Of a stretch of 64,000 nt of DNA, positions 45,101 to 52,181 are shown one piece after another. This DNA is from an uncultured Flavobacteriales bacterium (GTDB lineage Bacteria; Bacteroidota; Bacteroidia; Flavobacteriales; Crocinitomicaceae). A program made the position numbers and the translations under genes. The notes beneath the pieces are model-generated. The model searched no databases and was not told the DNA's origin. It worked only from the letters and a program-made list of their open reading frames with translations. The DNA lies in NCBI GenBank assembly GCA_946480815.1, contig CAMLLB010000016.1, positions 1-64,000 on the forward strand, in the 5' to 3' direction. The first letter of the stretch is position 1, and each line of letters begins with the position of its first letter.

Positions 45101-46357
45101 TTGGAAAAAATTGCCTCTTACAAACCTCTTTGGTCCCTTCCCGTGATTGTGGCAGCATTGGGTTACTTCGTAGATATTTACGATCTGCTTCTTTTCGGAA
45201 TTGTTCGTGTTCCAAGCTTACAGGGATTGGGATTTACTAAAAATGAGATTACACATGTTGGTACGCTGATTGTTAATTGGCAGATGGGCGGTTTGCTTTT
45301 GGGTGGAATTTTATGGGGAATCCTGGGAGATAAGAAAGGACGCTTATCGGTTCTTTTCGGGTCGATCGTGATGTATTCCCTGGCAAATATCATGTGCGGC
45401 TTCCTGCCGTATTTTCCAAATGATAAGGAGAATCTTACTTACACCTATGTTGCTTTACGTTTCATTGCCGGGATTGGATTAGCAGGTGAGCTTGGGGCGG
45501 GAATTACCCTCGTTTCGGAGGTCTTGCCGAAAGAATTACGTGCTCTGGGTACTTCGCTGGTTGCGGGGATCGGGCTTTCAGGAGCAGTAGTGGCTAATTT
45601 GACTGTGAAACTGACTCCCGACTGGAATATTGCCTATTTTATCGGAGGCGGAATGGGGATCGGTTTGCTTTTACTTCGAATCGGAGTGCTGGAATCCGGA
45701 ATTTTTAATGAAACGAAAAAAAGGGAAGTGAGCAGAGGGAATTTCCTGATGTTCTTTACCAATTGGAATCGTTTTTGGAGGTATCTCCGCTGCATTGGCA
45801 TCGGGCTGCCAACCTGGTTTTGTATCGGGATCCTGGCTATGTTCGGGAATGTTTTCGGAGAAGCTTTGGGGATCAAAGGCGGAATTAATCCGGGGGATGC
45901 AATTATGTGGGGATACATCGGTATTTCGGCAGGGGATATTTTCAGCGGTGTTTTGAGTCATTGGCTGAAATCACGTAGAAAATCCATTTTATGGATGATG
46001 GCCTTTACACTGGTCAGTGTGGTTTGGATCCTTTCCGGAACGATCCATTCTGCGGGAATGTATTATTTTATGTGCTGCTGGTTTGGTTTTGGAACCGGCT
46101 ATTGGGCCATGTTTGTAACCATTGGCGCAGAGCAGTTCGGAACAAATATCCGATCCACGGCGGCAACAACAATCCCGAATATGGTTCGGGGAACGGTAAT
46201 ATTAATGACGATCGGATTTGAATCATTGACCGGAAGCGGGTATAACGCATTAGTTGCTGCAGGAATTGTGGGATTCGTATCTTTTGCGATCGGGATTTAC
46301 AGCACCTGGAGCATCCCGGAAACGCATGGAAGAGACCTGGACTTTGTAGAGGAATGA
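45101..46357 (+). CDS. MFS transporter
   Basis: 418 residues with about 12 membrane segments. Family features are GYFVDIYDLLLFGIVR in helix 1, GGILWGILGDKKGR (about 69-82, the loop 2-3 signature) and a central loop before helix 7. No ATG is in frame at the start; TTG 45101 gives a start at the expected distance from helix 1. The ATG at 45072 is in a different frame. The substrate is unknown; sequence style resembles the sugar/organic-acid group. Confidence 0.8.
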   Translation: MEKIASYKPLWSLPVIVAALGYFVDIYDLLLFGIVRVPSLQGLGFTKNEITHVGTLIVNWQMGGLLLGGILWGILGDKKGRLSVLFGSIVMYSLANIMCGFLPYFPNDKENLTYTYVALRFIAGIGLAGELGAGITLVSEVLPKELRALGTSLVAGIGLSGAVVANLTVKLTPDWNIAYFIGGGMGIGLLLLRIGVLESGIFNETKKREVSRGNFLMFFTNWNRFWRYLRCIGIGLPTWFCIGILAMFGNVFGEALGIKGGINPGDAIMWGYIGISAGDIFSGVLSHWLKSRRKSILWMMAFTLVSVVWILSGTIHSAGMYYFMCCWFGFGTGYWAMFVTIGAEQFGTNIRSTAATTIPNMVRGTVILMTIGFESLTGSGYNALVAAGIVGFVSFAIGIYSTWSIPETHGRDLDFVEE

Positions 46358-46441
46358 GCTGCATTTAAACAGGCAAAAGATCTCAATTGACCAATAATTA
46401 ATATATTCAACAAAATTTTTCTCTAAAAAAGAAATTCTCCG

Positions 46442-47719
46442 ATGGAAATAGACCTTAACGCGAAACCTGTAAAACCGAAACCCTGGTATAGAGCTTTGTA
46501 TTTTCAAGTATTGATAGCCATCATACTCGGGATTCTTTTAGGTCATTTTTTACCGGATAAAGCGATCAACCTAAAATTGCTCGGAGACGGATTTATTGCC
46601 CTGGTGAAAATGATCATTGCACCGGTTATTTTCATTACTGTTTCCACCGGAATTGCGTCGATGTCTGATTTAAAATCGGTTGGACGTGTTACCGGCAAAG
46701 CATTTATTTATTTCATTACGTTCTCTACCCTGGCATTGATCTTAGGAATGATCGTCAGTAATCTGATACAAGTAGGTTCAGGAATGCATATTGATCCGAA
46801 ATCATTGAATCCGAAGGAAATACAGGATTATGTTTCGGCTTCCAAAGAACACACGCTGACGCATTTTATTTTGGATATCATCCCAAAATCCCTGATGAGC
46901 TCATTGACCGGGGACAGTATTTTGCAAGTACTTTTTGTTTCCATTATGTTTGGAATCGGGGTTTCTCTTACTATGCCGAAAAGCAAACCGGTCCTGGATT
47001 TTCTCAATGCATTATCGCATCCGATTTTTAAAATTGTTGAAATGCTTATGAAACTGGCACCAATCGGTGCATTTGGAGCAATGGCATTTACAATTGGTAA
47101 ATATGGATTGGATACACTTTGGAGTCTTGGTAAATTGGTCGGCTTGTTTTATGCTACTTCGGGATTCTTTGTTGTGGTTATTTTGGGAGCAGTTGCCTGG
47201 TACAACAAGTTCAATATTTTCAAATTACTTCGTTACCTGAAGGATGAATTACTGCTGGTACTGGGCACCAGTTCTTCTGAACCTGCGTTGCCGGGATTAA
47301 TGAAAAAACTGGAAAATGCAGGATGCTCTAATCAGATAGTTGGCTTGGTGGTTCCTACCGGATATTCTTTCAATCTTGATGGAACAAATATTTATATGAC
47401 ACTTGCGGCGCTTTTTATAGCACATGCCTGTGATGTGGACCTGTCGTTTCAGCAGCAGGTATTGTTGTTATTGGTTGCTATGCTGAGTTCCAAAGGAGCG
47501 GCCGGAGTTTCGGGAGCCGGATTTATTACACTGGCTGCCACACTGGCGGTTGTACCGGATATTCCAGTTGTTGGAATTACTCTGATTCTTGGAATAGATA
47601 AATTCATGTCAGAGTGCCGGGCTTTAACCAATTTTATCGGAAATGCAGTTGCAACCATTGTTGTAGCGCGCTGGGAAAAACAATTGGATCCCGAAGCGTT
47701 GAAGAAAGCGTTAAAATAA
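46442..47719 (+). CDS. Dicarboxylate/amino acid:cation symporter
   Basis: 425 residues. DAACS family: about eight membrane helices plus re-entrant loops, with [16 protein letters not shown] (the serine-rich loop), [20 protein letters not shown] (the NMDGT-like cation/substrate site) and [13 protein letters not shown]. It uses Na+ or H+ gradients to import dicarboxylates or acidic amino acids. It lies 85 bases after the MFS gene on the same strand. Confidence 0.92.
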   Translation: MEIDLNAKPVKPKPWYRALYFQVLIAIILGILLGHFLPDKAINLKLLGDGFIALVKMIIAPVIFITVSTGIASMSDLKSVGRVTGKAFIYFITFSTLALILGMIVSNLIQVGSGMHIDPKSLNPKEIQDYVSASKEHTLTHFILDIIPKSLMSSLTGDSILQVLFVSIMFGIGVSLTMPKSKPVLDFLNALSHPIFKIVEMLMKLAPIGAFGAMAFTIGKYGLDTLWSLGKLVGLFYATSGFFVVVILGAVAWYNKFNIFKLLRYLKDELLLVLGTSSSEPALPGLMKKLENAGCSNQIVGLVVPTGYSFNLDGTNIYMTLAALFIAHACDVDLSFQQQVLLLLVAMLSSKGAAGVSGAGFITLAATLAVVPDIPVVGITLILGIDKFMSECRALTNFIGNAVATIVVARWEKQLDPEALKKALK

Positions 47720-47724
47720 TTATC

Positions 47725-47792
47725 AATGAAAGGAATTATCAATTATCAAGAGCTTGATAATTGATTCATTTATAATTGATAATTTCCTTTTG
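47725..47792. terminator. Probable bidirectional terminator
   Basis: A long AT-rich inverted repeat, AAAGGAATTATCAATTAT against TATAATTGATAATTTCCTTT, encloses a second stem (ATCAAGAGCTTGAT). It lies between the convergent symporter and ABM-like genes and overlaps the end of the latter. Confidence 0.6.
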
Positions 47793-48081
47793 AGCCCAAT
47801 GATTGAAGCACTTCGACATGGTGTGAACCGTTTAATCCGCTTGCGTCACGCATTTCCTGGAAAGCCTTGAATGAGGGAACATTTAAAAGTTCATTTTGCA
47901 TCATTTCGTCTGCATATTGGGAATAATGAACGAATGAGACACCGTCTTCTTTTACGAATACACTGTACTTGAATTTCGTGGCATCCAATTGTTCGAAATC
48001 ATTTAGAAAACACTGAATGTTTACTTTGTTTTGCTCTGCAAACTCAGGCTTTACCTGGTATGTTACTATTACTGAAATCAT
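47770..48081 (-). CDS. Antibiotic biosynthesis monooxygenase-like (ABM) domain protein
   Basis: 103 residues matching a dimeric alpha/beta-barrel (ferredoxin-like) protein: VIVTYQVKPEFAEQNKVNIQ, then VFVKEDGVSFVHYSQYADE. The family includes quinone or heme-degrading monooxygenases and many uncharacterised proteins. No catalytic assignment is possible. Confidence 0.7.
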   Translation of the reverse strand: MISVIVTYQVKPEFAEQNKVNIQCFLNDFEQLDATKFKYSVFVKEDGVSFVHYSQYADEMMQNELLNVPSFKAFQEMRDASGLNGSHHVEVLQSLGSKGNYQL

Positions 48082-48210
48082 GTTGTAAAATTACGAATTG
48101 CGAACGTTTAAATCCTTGTTTTTTACTGGATGAGTCAGAATAAATAGAAACTGGAAGCAGAAGCCAAAGATGAAAATTGAGCCGGTTTTTGGAATAATTT
48201 AGGTTGTTGT

Positions 48211-48240
48211 TTTATTTCGGATATTTTTGTCCGAAATAAA
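48211..48240. promoter_or_regulatory. Candidate operator overlapping the -33 region
   Basis: Perfect 11-base inverted repeat TTTATTTCGGA (48211-48221) / TCCGAAATAAA (48230-48240), eight-base spacer. It covers the -33 TTG of the promoter at 48227-48256, so a bound protein should block initiation. The dyad's spacing suits a winged-helix dimer such as an Rrf2-type repressor, but the regulator is not in the window. Confidence 0.72.
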
Positions 48241-48256
48241 AATATTCTTATTTTTG
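48227..48256 (+). promoter_or_regulatory. Promoter of the membrane protein/cupin operon
   Basis: TTG 48227-48229, 19 bases, TATTTTTG 48249-48256: an exact consensus match, about 42 bases before the start codon at 48299. Confidence 0.78.
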
Positions 48257-48298
48257 TTCAGAGCACTATGACAAAGTGTTAACTATTGAAATATAAAA

Positions 48299-48742
48299 AT
48301 GATGGAATATTCCTTTTCAATTGGAGCTACCTTTCTTTGGATCGGTTTTGTGTGTGCGATTAGTTTTATGGAAGCCTGGTTAAAATTCCGGGCTCCGGGA
48401 ATAACGCGTGCTTTGGGGCTCGGGATCGGGCGCTTGGTTTTTAGTGCACTTAACAAGGTAGAATGGTTTTTTGCATTGACGCTGGTGGTTTGTTACTTTG
48501 TTTTTAAGCAGAAAATGGCCCTGACCGGAAGTCTATGTTATTTTGTTCCGCTTGTTATTCTCCTTTTGCAAACTGTTTGGTTACTGCCCGCATTGGATGC
48601 TCGTGCAGAATTACATATAAAGGGGAGTTCGATACCGCGTTCGAACCTGCATTTTTATTATGTAATACTAGAATTGGTAAAAGTTGTTTTATTGATTTGT
48701 TCGGGTGTGCTTTTATTTAATCAGTTTGAATCAGGTTGTTGA
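48299..48742 (+). CDS. Hypothetical four-helix membrane protein
   Basis: 147 residues (alternative ATG three bases later). Four hydrophobic segments: ATFLWIGFVCAISFMEAWL, WFFALTLVVCYFVF, LCYFVPLVILLLQTVWLL and YVILELVKVVLLICSGVLLF. Conserved-looking polar/aromatic residues sit in the membrane (MEAWLKFRAPG). No family recognised. It is followed 23 bases later by a cupin gene under the same inverted-repeat-controlled promoter, so the pair is likely induced together. Confidence 0.75.
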   Translation: MMEYSFSIGATFLWIGFVCAISFMEAWLKFRAPGITRALGLGIGRLVFSALNKVEWFFALTLVVCYFVFKQKMALTGSLCYFVPLVILLLQTVWLLPALDARAELHIKGSSIPRSNLHFYYVILELVKVVLLICSGVLLFNQFESGC

Positions 48743-48765
48743 ATTTGAACAAAATACAAACGTAA

Positions 48766-49107
48766 ATGATTAGGCAAATAATATCTTTTTACGATGATCT
48801 TCAGTATGAAGAACAAACAAAACCTGCAATTAAGGTAATGGTCAAAACTCCCTATGCTAAAGAGATCCGGATTGTTTTTCGAAAAGGACAGGAGATGAAA
48901 GAGCACAAGGCTCCTTTTCCGATTATAGTACAGGTTTTGGAAGGAGCGATTGATTTCGGGGTGGAAAAGGAACGCATTCTTTTAAAAAGAGGGATGATGC
49001 TGTCATTAGAAGGGCATATACCCCATGATCTGATTGCTGAGGAAGATAGTATTGTGAGATTGAGTCTGAACCTGCAAGATATGACCCAACGGGTAGAAAG
49101 TGTTTAA
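48766..49107 (+). CDS. Cupin-domain protein
   Basis: 113 residues forming a single cupin barrel: EIRIVFRKGQEMKEHKAPFP (motif 1, one His retained) and LLKRGMMLSLEGHIPHDLIA (motif 2). Small cupins of this kind bind a metal or act as ligand sensors. Second gene of the operon begun at 48299. Confidence 0.8.
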   Translation: MIRQIISFYDDLQYEEQTKPAIKVMVKTPYAKEIRIVFRKGQEMKEHKAPFPIIVQVLEGAIDFGVEKERILLKRGMMLSLEGHIPHDLIAEEDSIVRLSLNLQDMTQRVESV

Positions 49108-49151
49108 ATGAACTGTTTTCAGAGATTCCTTTGTGGAATTCCGAATGAAAA

Positions 49152-49796
49152 TTACCTCAATTCCTCCAATGCTTTCTTAGTTCCGATTGCCGCCGTAATG
49201 TAATCCACATCACGTTTAGGCGAACGGGCAGGAGAGTGGCTTCTACCGTAAAAGATGATTTGCAGATGCAGTTTATTCCACAACTCACGCGGGAAGAGTT
49301 TCTTCGCATCGCGCTCGGTTTCTTCTACATTCTTACCGCTTGTCAATCCCCAACGGGTCATTAAACGATGAATGTGCGTATCGACAGGAAAAGCGGGTAC
49401 ACCGAAAGCCTGTGACATCACAACGGATGCTGTTTTGTGACCAACTCCGGGCAATTCCTCCAATTCTTCAAAAGTTTGCGGAACTTCTCCGTTGTGTTTA
49501 TCAATGATCAAATGTGACAGGTCGTAAATGGCCTGGGATTTTCTTGGAGAAAGGCCGCAGGGTTTGATGATATCTCTTATTTCTTCCACAGACAATTTGA
49601 TCATATCCTGCGGACGGGAAGCGCGTTTGAATAAAGCGGGAGTGATCTTGTTTACACGCTCATCTGTGCATTGTGCTGAAAGTAAGACAGCGATTAATAA
49701 GGTGTATGCATCCCAATGGTCTAAAGGAACCGGAGTTTGCGGGTAGCATTTCTCCAACTCATCGATCACGTATTGCGCTTTTTCTTTTTTTGTCAT
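49152..49796 (-). CDS. nth: Endonuclease III lacking the iron-sulfur cysteines
   Basis: 214 residues from ATG 49796; a longer upstream frame runs through repeat-like sequence. The helix-hairpin-helix LPGVGHKTASVV contains the catalytic Lys121, and FPVDTHIHRL the catalytic Asp139. It removes oxidised pyrimidines from DNA and nicks abasic sites. The C-terminal end reads YGRSHSPARSPKRDVDYITAAIG, where the E. coli enzyme has four Cys holding a [4Fe-4S] cluster; all four are absent. TATTTTTG lies six bases upstream of the start. Confidence 0.9.
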   Translation of the reverse strand: MTKKEKAQYVIDELEKCYPQTPVPLDHWDAYTLLIAVLLSAQCTDERVNKITPALFKRASRPQDMIKLSVEEIRDIIKPCGLSPRKSQAIYDLSHLIIDKHNGEVPQTFEELEELPGVGHKTASVVMSQAFGVPAFPVDTHIHRLMTRWGLTSGKNVEETERDAKKLFPRELWNKLHLQIIFYGRSHSPARSPKRDVDYITAAIGTKKALEELR

Positions 49797-49842
49797 GGCG
49801 AACAAAAATAAGGAAATGATTGATATGATATGTATGAAAACA

Positions 49843-50093
49843 GTAGGCACGCGATGCGCCGCGACATATGTATTATTTGCCCCCAAGCCATTTTTCAAGC
49901 ACATTACTTTCTATTTTACCACAGATGCGCAGATTCTTTTGCTCGGCTACCGCACTCGCTTTTTAAAAATATCAGCCATTTATAGGTTTTACAAAGAAAG
50001 AGGCGACTGGTAAGCGCCTCCAATTATCTGTGTATCTGTGGCAAAAAAAAATGGTTGCGTATTGTGATTAATCTCCATGCGTCGCGTACCTAC
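49843..50093. mobile_element. MITE-like element, copy 1 (251 bp)
   Basis: Terminal inverted repeats GTAGGCACGCGATGC at 49843 and GCGTCGCGTACCTAC ending at 50093 (imperfect). The interior shares with copy 2 (58884-59098) the blocks CCGCACTCGCTTT and GGCGACTGGTAAGCGCC. A further internal inverted pair is CCACAGATGCGCAGAT / ATCTGTGTATCTGTGG. No coding capacity. Confidence 0.8.
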
Positions 50094-50114
50094 ATAATTT
50101 TCAATCCATATTCA

Positions 50115-50519
50115 TTAATGTACAACGAAATGAACAGTCTTTGAAGCGGTATTTCCGTCGTGGTCCAAAGCAGCAACTACTTCCAGTTTGAATGGAGTGT
50201 AAGCTGTATAGTTATGGGTTACTGCTTGATTAATCGTGAAATTTGCCAAATGGTCATGAACGTCGTTCTGGTAAATGATCGAATCATTCAATGTATTGGT
50301 TACCGTGACCTGGTATCCGTGAAGATTTGCAGTTCCGACGATTGTTCCCGTAACTGAAAAGTTTCCCTGGATGGTGTCGTTTTCATTCGGTGAAGTGATG
50401 GTAATAACCGCAGTCGGATGGTCTTCGTGTTCGGTACTTTCGTCTGTTGCTTTATCTTTTTTACAGGCAGTTAAAGAGATACTGCTTACAAGAATTGCTG
50501 TAATTAAAAATGGTTTCAT
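50115..50519 (-). CDS. Histidine-containing lipoprotein of unknown function
   Basis: 134 residues. The lipoprotein signal is MKPFLITAILVSSISLTAC (lipobox LTAC). The mature part has a short acidic/His linker (ESTEHEDHP) followed by an Ig-like beta domain with further HDH (HDHLANF) and LDHDGN elements. Histidine spacing could bind a transition metal. It is three bases after the barrel gene, so probably co-transcribed. Confidence 0.75.
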   Translation of the reverse strand: MKPFLITAILVSSISLTACKKDKATDESTEHEDHPTAVITITSPNENDTIQGNFSVTGTIVGTANLHGYQVTVTNTLNDSIIYQNDVHDHLANFTINQAVTHNYTAYTPFKLEVVAALDHDGNTASKTVHFVVH

Positions 50520-50521
50520 AT

Positions 50522-51418
50522 CTAATTGAAAAAATAATTAAGTGAAATACTACATGCTGTTTTTTGACGGGAGTTTCCATCTCCCAGGTTTTGAGCAATC
50601 GGAACATGATAGTTCCCCTGGATTACCCATGAGTTAAATTGGACAGATGCGCCAACGATTCCGGTTAAAATTTGTCCCTGAGTGGGAGAACTGGAAATTG
50701 CTTTCCGGTTCAGGTAATCGACACCGCTCCAGGAGTATTGCGCTCCGGCATAAACACCCCAGGTCCTGAATTTATATTGTGCGAAAAGACTGGCACTGAA
50801 TAAAGATCCCGGAATGTATTTGTATTTGTTCTCGCCCCGAAGAATGTATTGAGCTGTTTGTAACAAACTCCATTTCTTTTTTTGAAAGAAGAAGGAATTT
50901 TGAAACACGGCATCAAAGGTCCCTGTCCCCGGATAGAGATACAAATCGACATCATCGGGACGTGTGAATTTTCCGACAGGACTTTTTATTCCTGCTCCTG
51001 CAATCCAGCGAAACCGGCGGGTTTGCAAACTGTCCTGCTTGTCGAAAAGGAAAAAGTTGACCATCAATATCGGGTCTCCCAATCCGTTTTTCTGAGAAGT
51101 GGTATCGTCTGCAACATGCTTGTTAAATCCAATCGGAAGAGAAAGCTGCAGTTGCCATCTTTTGGAAATACGCAATTGTCCCGTTACATCCAATCGCTGA
51201 AAATAGTCCGTACTGTGTTCGATGCCGTTCCCGAAAACTTCCGGGTGCTCACTTTTGTACAGACGGTATTGATAATTGAGTCCAATGCTCGTTCGGTTGC
51301 CTTGTGCCAATGTTCCCAAACCATGTGTGGAGTTAAAAGCTCCGCACCCGCAGACGTCGCAAGACAGCGCGGTTTGGTACACGACAAGGCACACGAAAAA
51401 GAGGAAACTTTTTTTCAT
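50522..51418 (-). CDS. Outer-membrane beta-barrel protein with N-terminal CDVCGCG motif
   Basis: 298 residues. The signal peptide ends near TALS, and the mature protein begins CDVCGCGAF, a cysteine motif I recall from Bacteroidota barrels near metal-handling genes. The rest alternates strands (TSIGLNYQYRLYKS, QLQLSLPIGFNKH, and so on) and ends in an aromatic terminal strand (SLNYFFN), the outer membrane insertion signal. It may mediate metal or solute flux; direct evidence is lacking. Confidence 0.75.
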   Translation of the reverse strand: MKKSFLFFVCLVVYQTALSCDVCGCGAFNSTHGLGTLAQGNRTSIGLNYQYRLYKSEHPEVFGNGIEHSTDYFQRLDVTGQLRISKRWQLQLSLPIGFNKHVADDTTSQKNGLGDPILMVNFFLFDKQDSLQTRRFRWIAGAGIKSPVGKFTRPDDVDLYLYPGTGTFDAVFQNSFFFQKKKWSLLQTAQYILRGENKYKYIPGSLFSASLFAQYKFRTWGVYAGAQYSWSGVDYLNRKAISSSPTQGQILTGIVGASVQFNSWVIQGNYHVPIAQNLGDGNSRQKTACSISLNYFFN

Positions 51419-51757
51419 GATGCTGTATTAAATATTTTGAATAAAGATTAATTAGAACGATCTCTGAAGTTTCCACCTTTTTCATTGCCAAAAAAGGTGG
51501 AACCAAAAGTCTAGGACTGTACTCAAAAGTTTGAAAACGACGAGTCATTTCGCAACTTCCTCAGAGCTTTCGTTTTATAAACGGCTCTTCGTCTTCGACA
51601 GTTTTACTGTCTCTTACCCAAACTCGTCTAATTTGTTACCCAATCCGATTAAAATCGGTTTGGACAAGTTGACTCAAACATGGGTTCGGTTGCGCTTCAT
51701 TCTCTTGTTTTCTGAAACTTTTAGCGTAAAAGTCCTGAAATCAGTTCTAAGAAAAAA
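51419..51757. other. Non-coding stretch between two minus-strand genes
   Basis: No convincing gene. It begins with the motif CCACCTTTTTCATTGCCAAA / AAAAAGGTGGAACC, a hairpin-like arrangement I have seen repeatedly at gene ends in Bacteroidota. A pseudo-frame of about 97 codons through it overlaps the gene at 51758 and has no coding character. Confidence 0.5.
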
Positions 51758-52174
51758 TCAACCGAGTATCGGCGGGTGGAAAACGGAACCTGAAAAGGAA
51801 TTCAGTTCGGTGTTTTGGTAAAAGAAAGCGGTTGTTTTTTCCGAAAGAAGTTCAAGAATGTTTGCTTCAAAAGCAGCGATAACCTGGGAATCGGAATTCC
51901 AGAAGTTTTCCTTTAGTTTGAAAGGCATTTTTGGAACAGGTTGATTTTTCTTTTCCCGATAGTTATCGGGATCCTGTTCCAATTTCTTCAATTGCTTTGC
52001 CAAATAACATTTACCGTCACAATGAAGCATCGTTTTTTTCTTATTGACACAATATTTAGCTGCGAGTTCGACCTGGTTGTTGTAAAACCAAATGTTCCAT
52101 GAGAATGCCGCAATATCCTTCCATAGCAAGGCAATTACGAAAATGATACTCAATATGCCCGCAGTTCTTTTCAA
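51758..52174 (-). CDS. Membrane-anchored protein with HCDGKC motif
   Basis: 138 residues. One N-terminal hydrophobic segment (TAGILSIIFVIALLWKDIAAF) serves as anchor or signal. KYCVNKKKTMLHCDGKCYLA (about 40-59) carries three Cys and one His in a probable metal-binding arrangement, then a charged tail. This HCxGKCxL pattern is a conserved Bacteroidota family that I associate with copper/iron homeostasis; no function is proven. The TCCCGATAGTTATCGGGA palindrome lies within the coding sequence (51954-51971). Confidence 0.72.
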   Translation of the reverse strand: MKRTAGILSIIFVIALLWKDIAAFSWNIWFYNNQVELAAKYCVNKKKTMLHCDGKCYLAKQLKKLEQDPDNYREKKNQPVPKMPFKLKENFWNSDSQVIAAFEANILELLSEKTTAFFYQNTELNSFSGSVFHPPILG

Positions 52175-52181
52175 ATCTTCA

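Noticed and set aside
49795..50013. 72-codon plus-strand frame upstream of nth
   Set aside because: It lies mostly in the MITE-like element and the nth start region; no sign of coding.
51531..51821. 96-codon plus-strand frame between the barrel and HCDGKC genes
   Set aside because: It overlaps the opposite-strand HCDGKC gene, and its translation has no conserved features.
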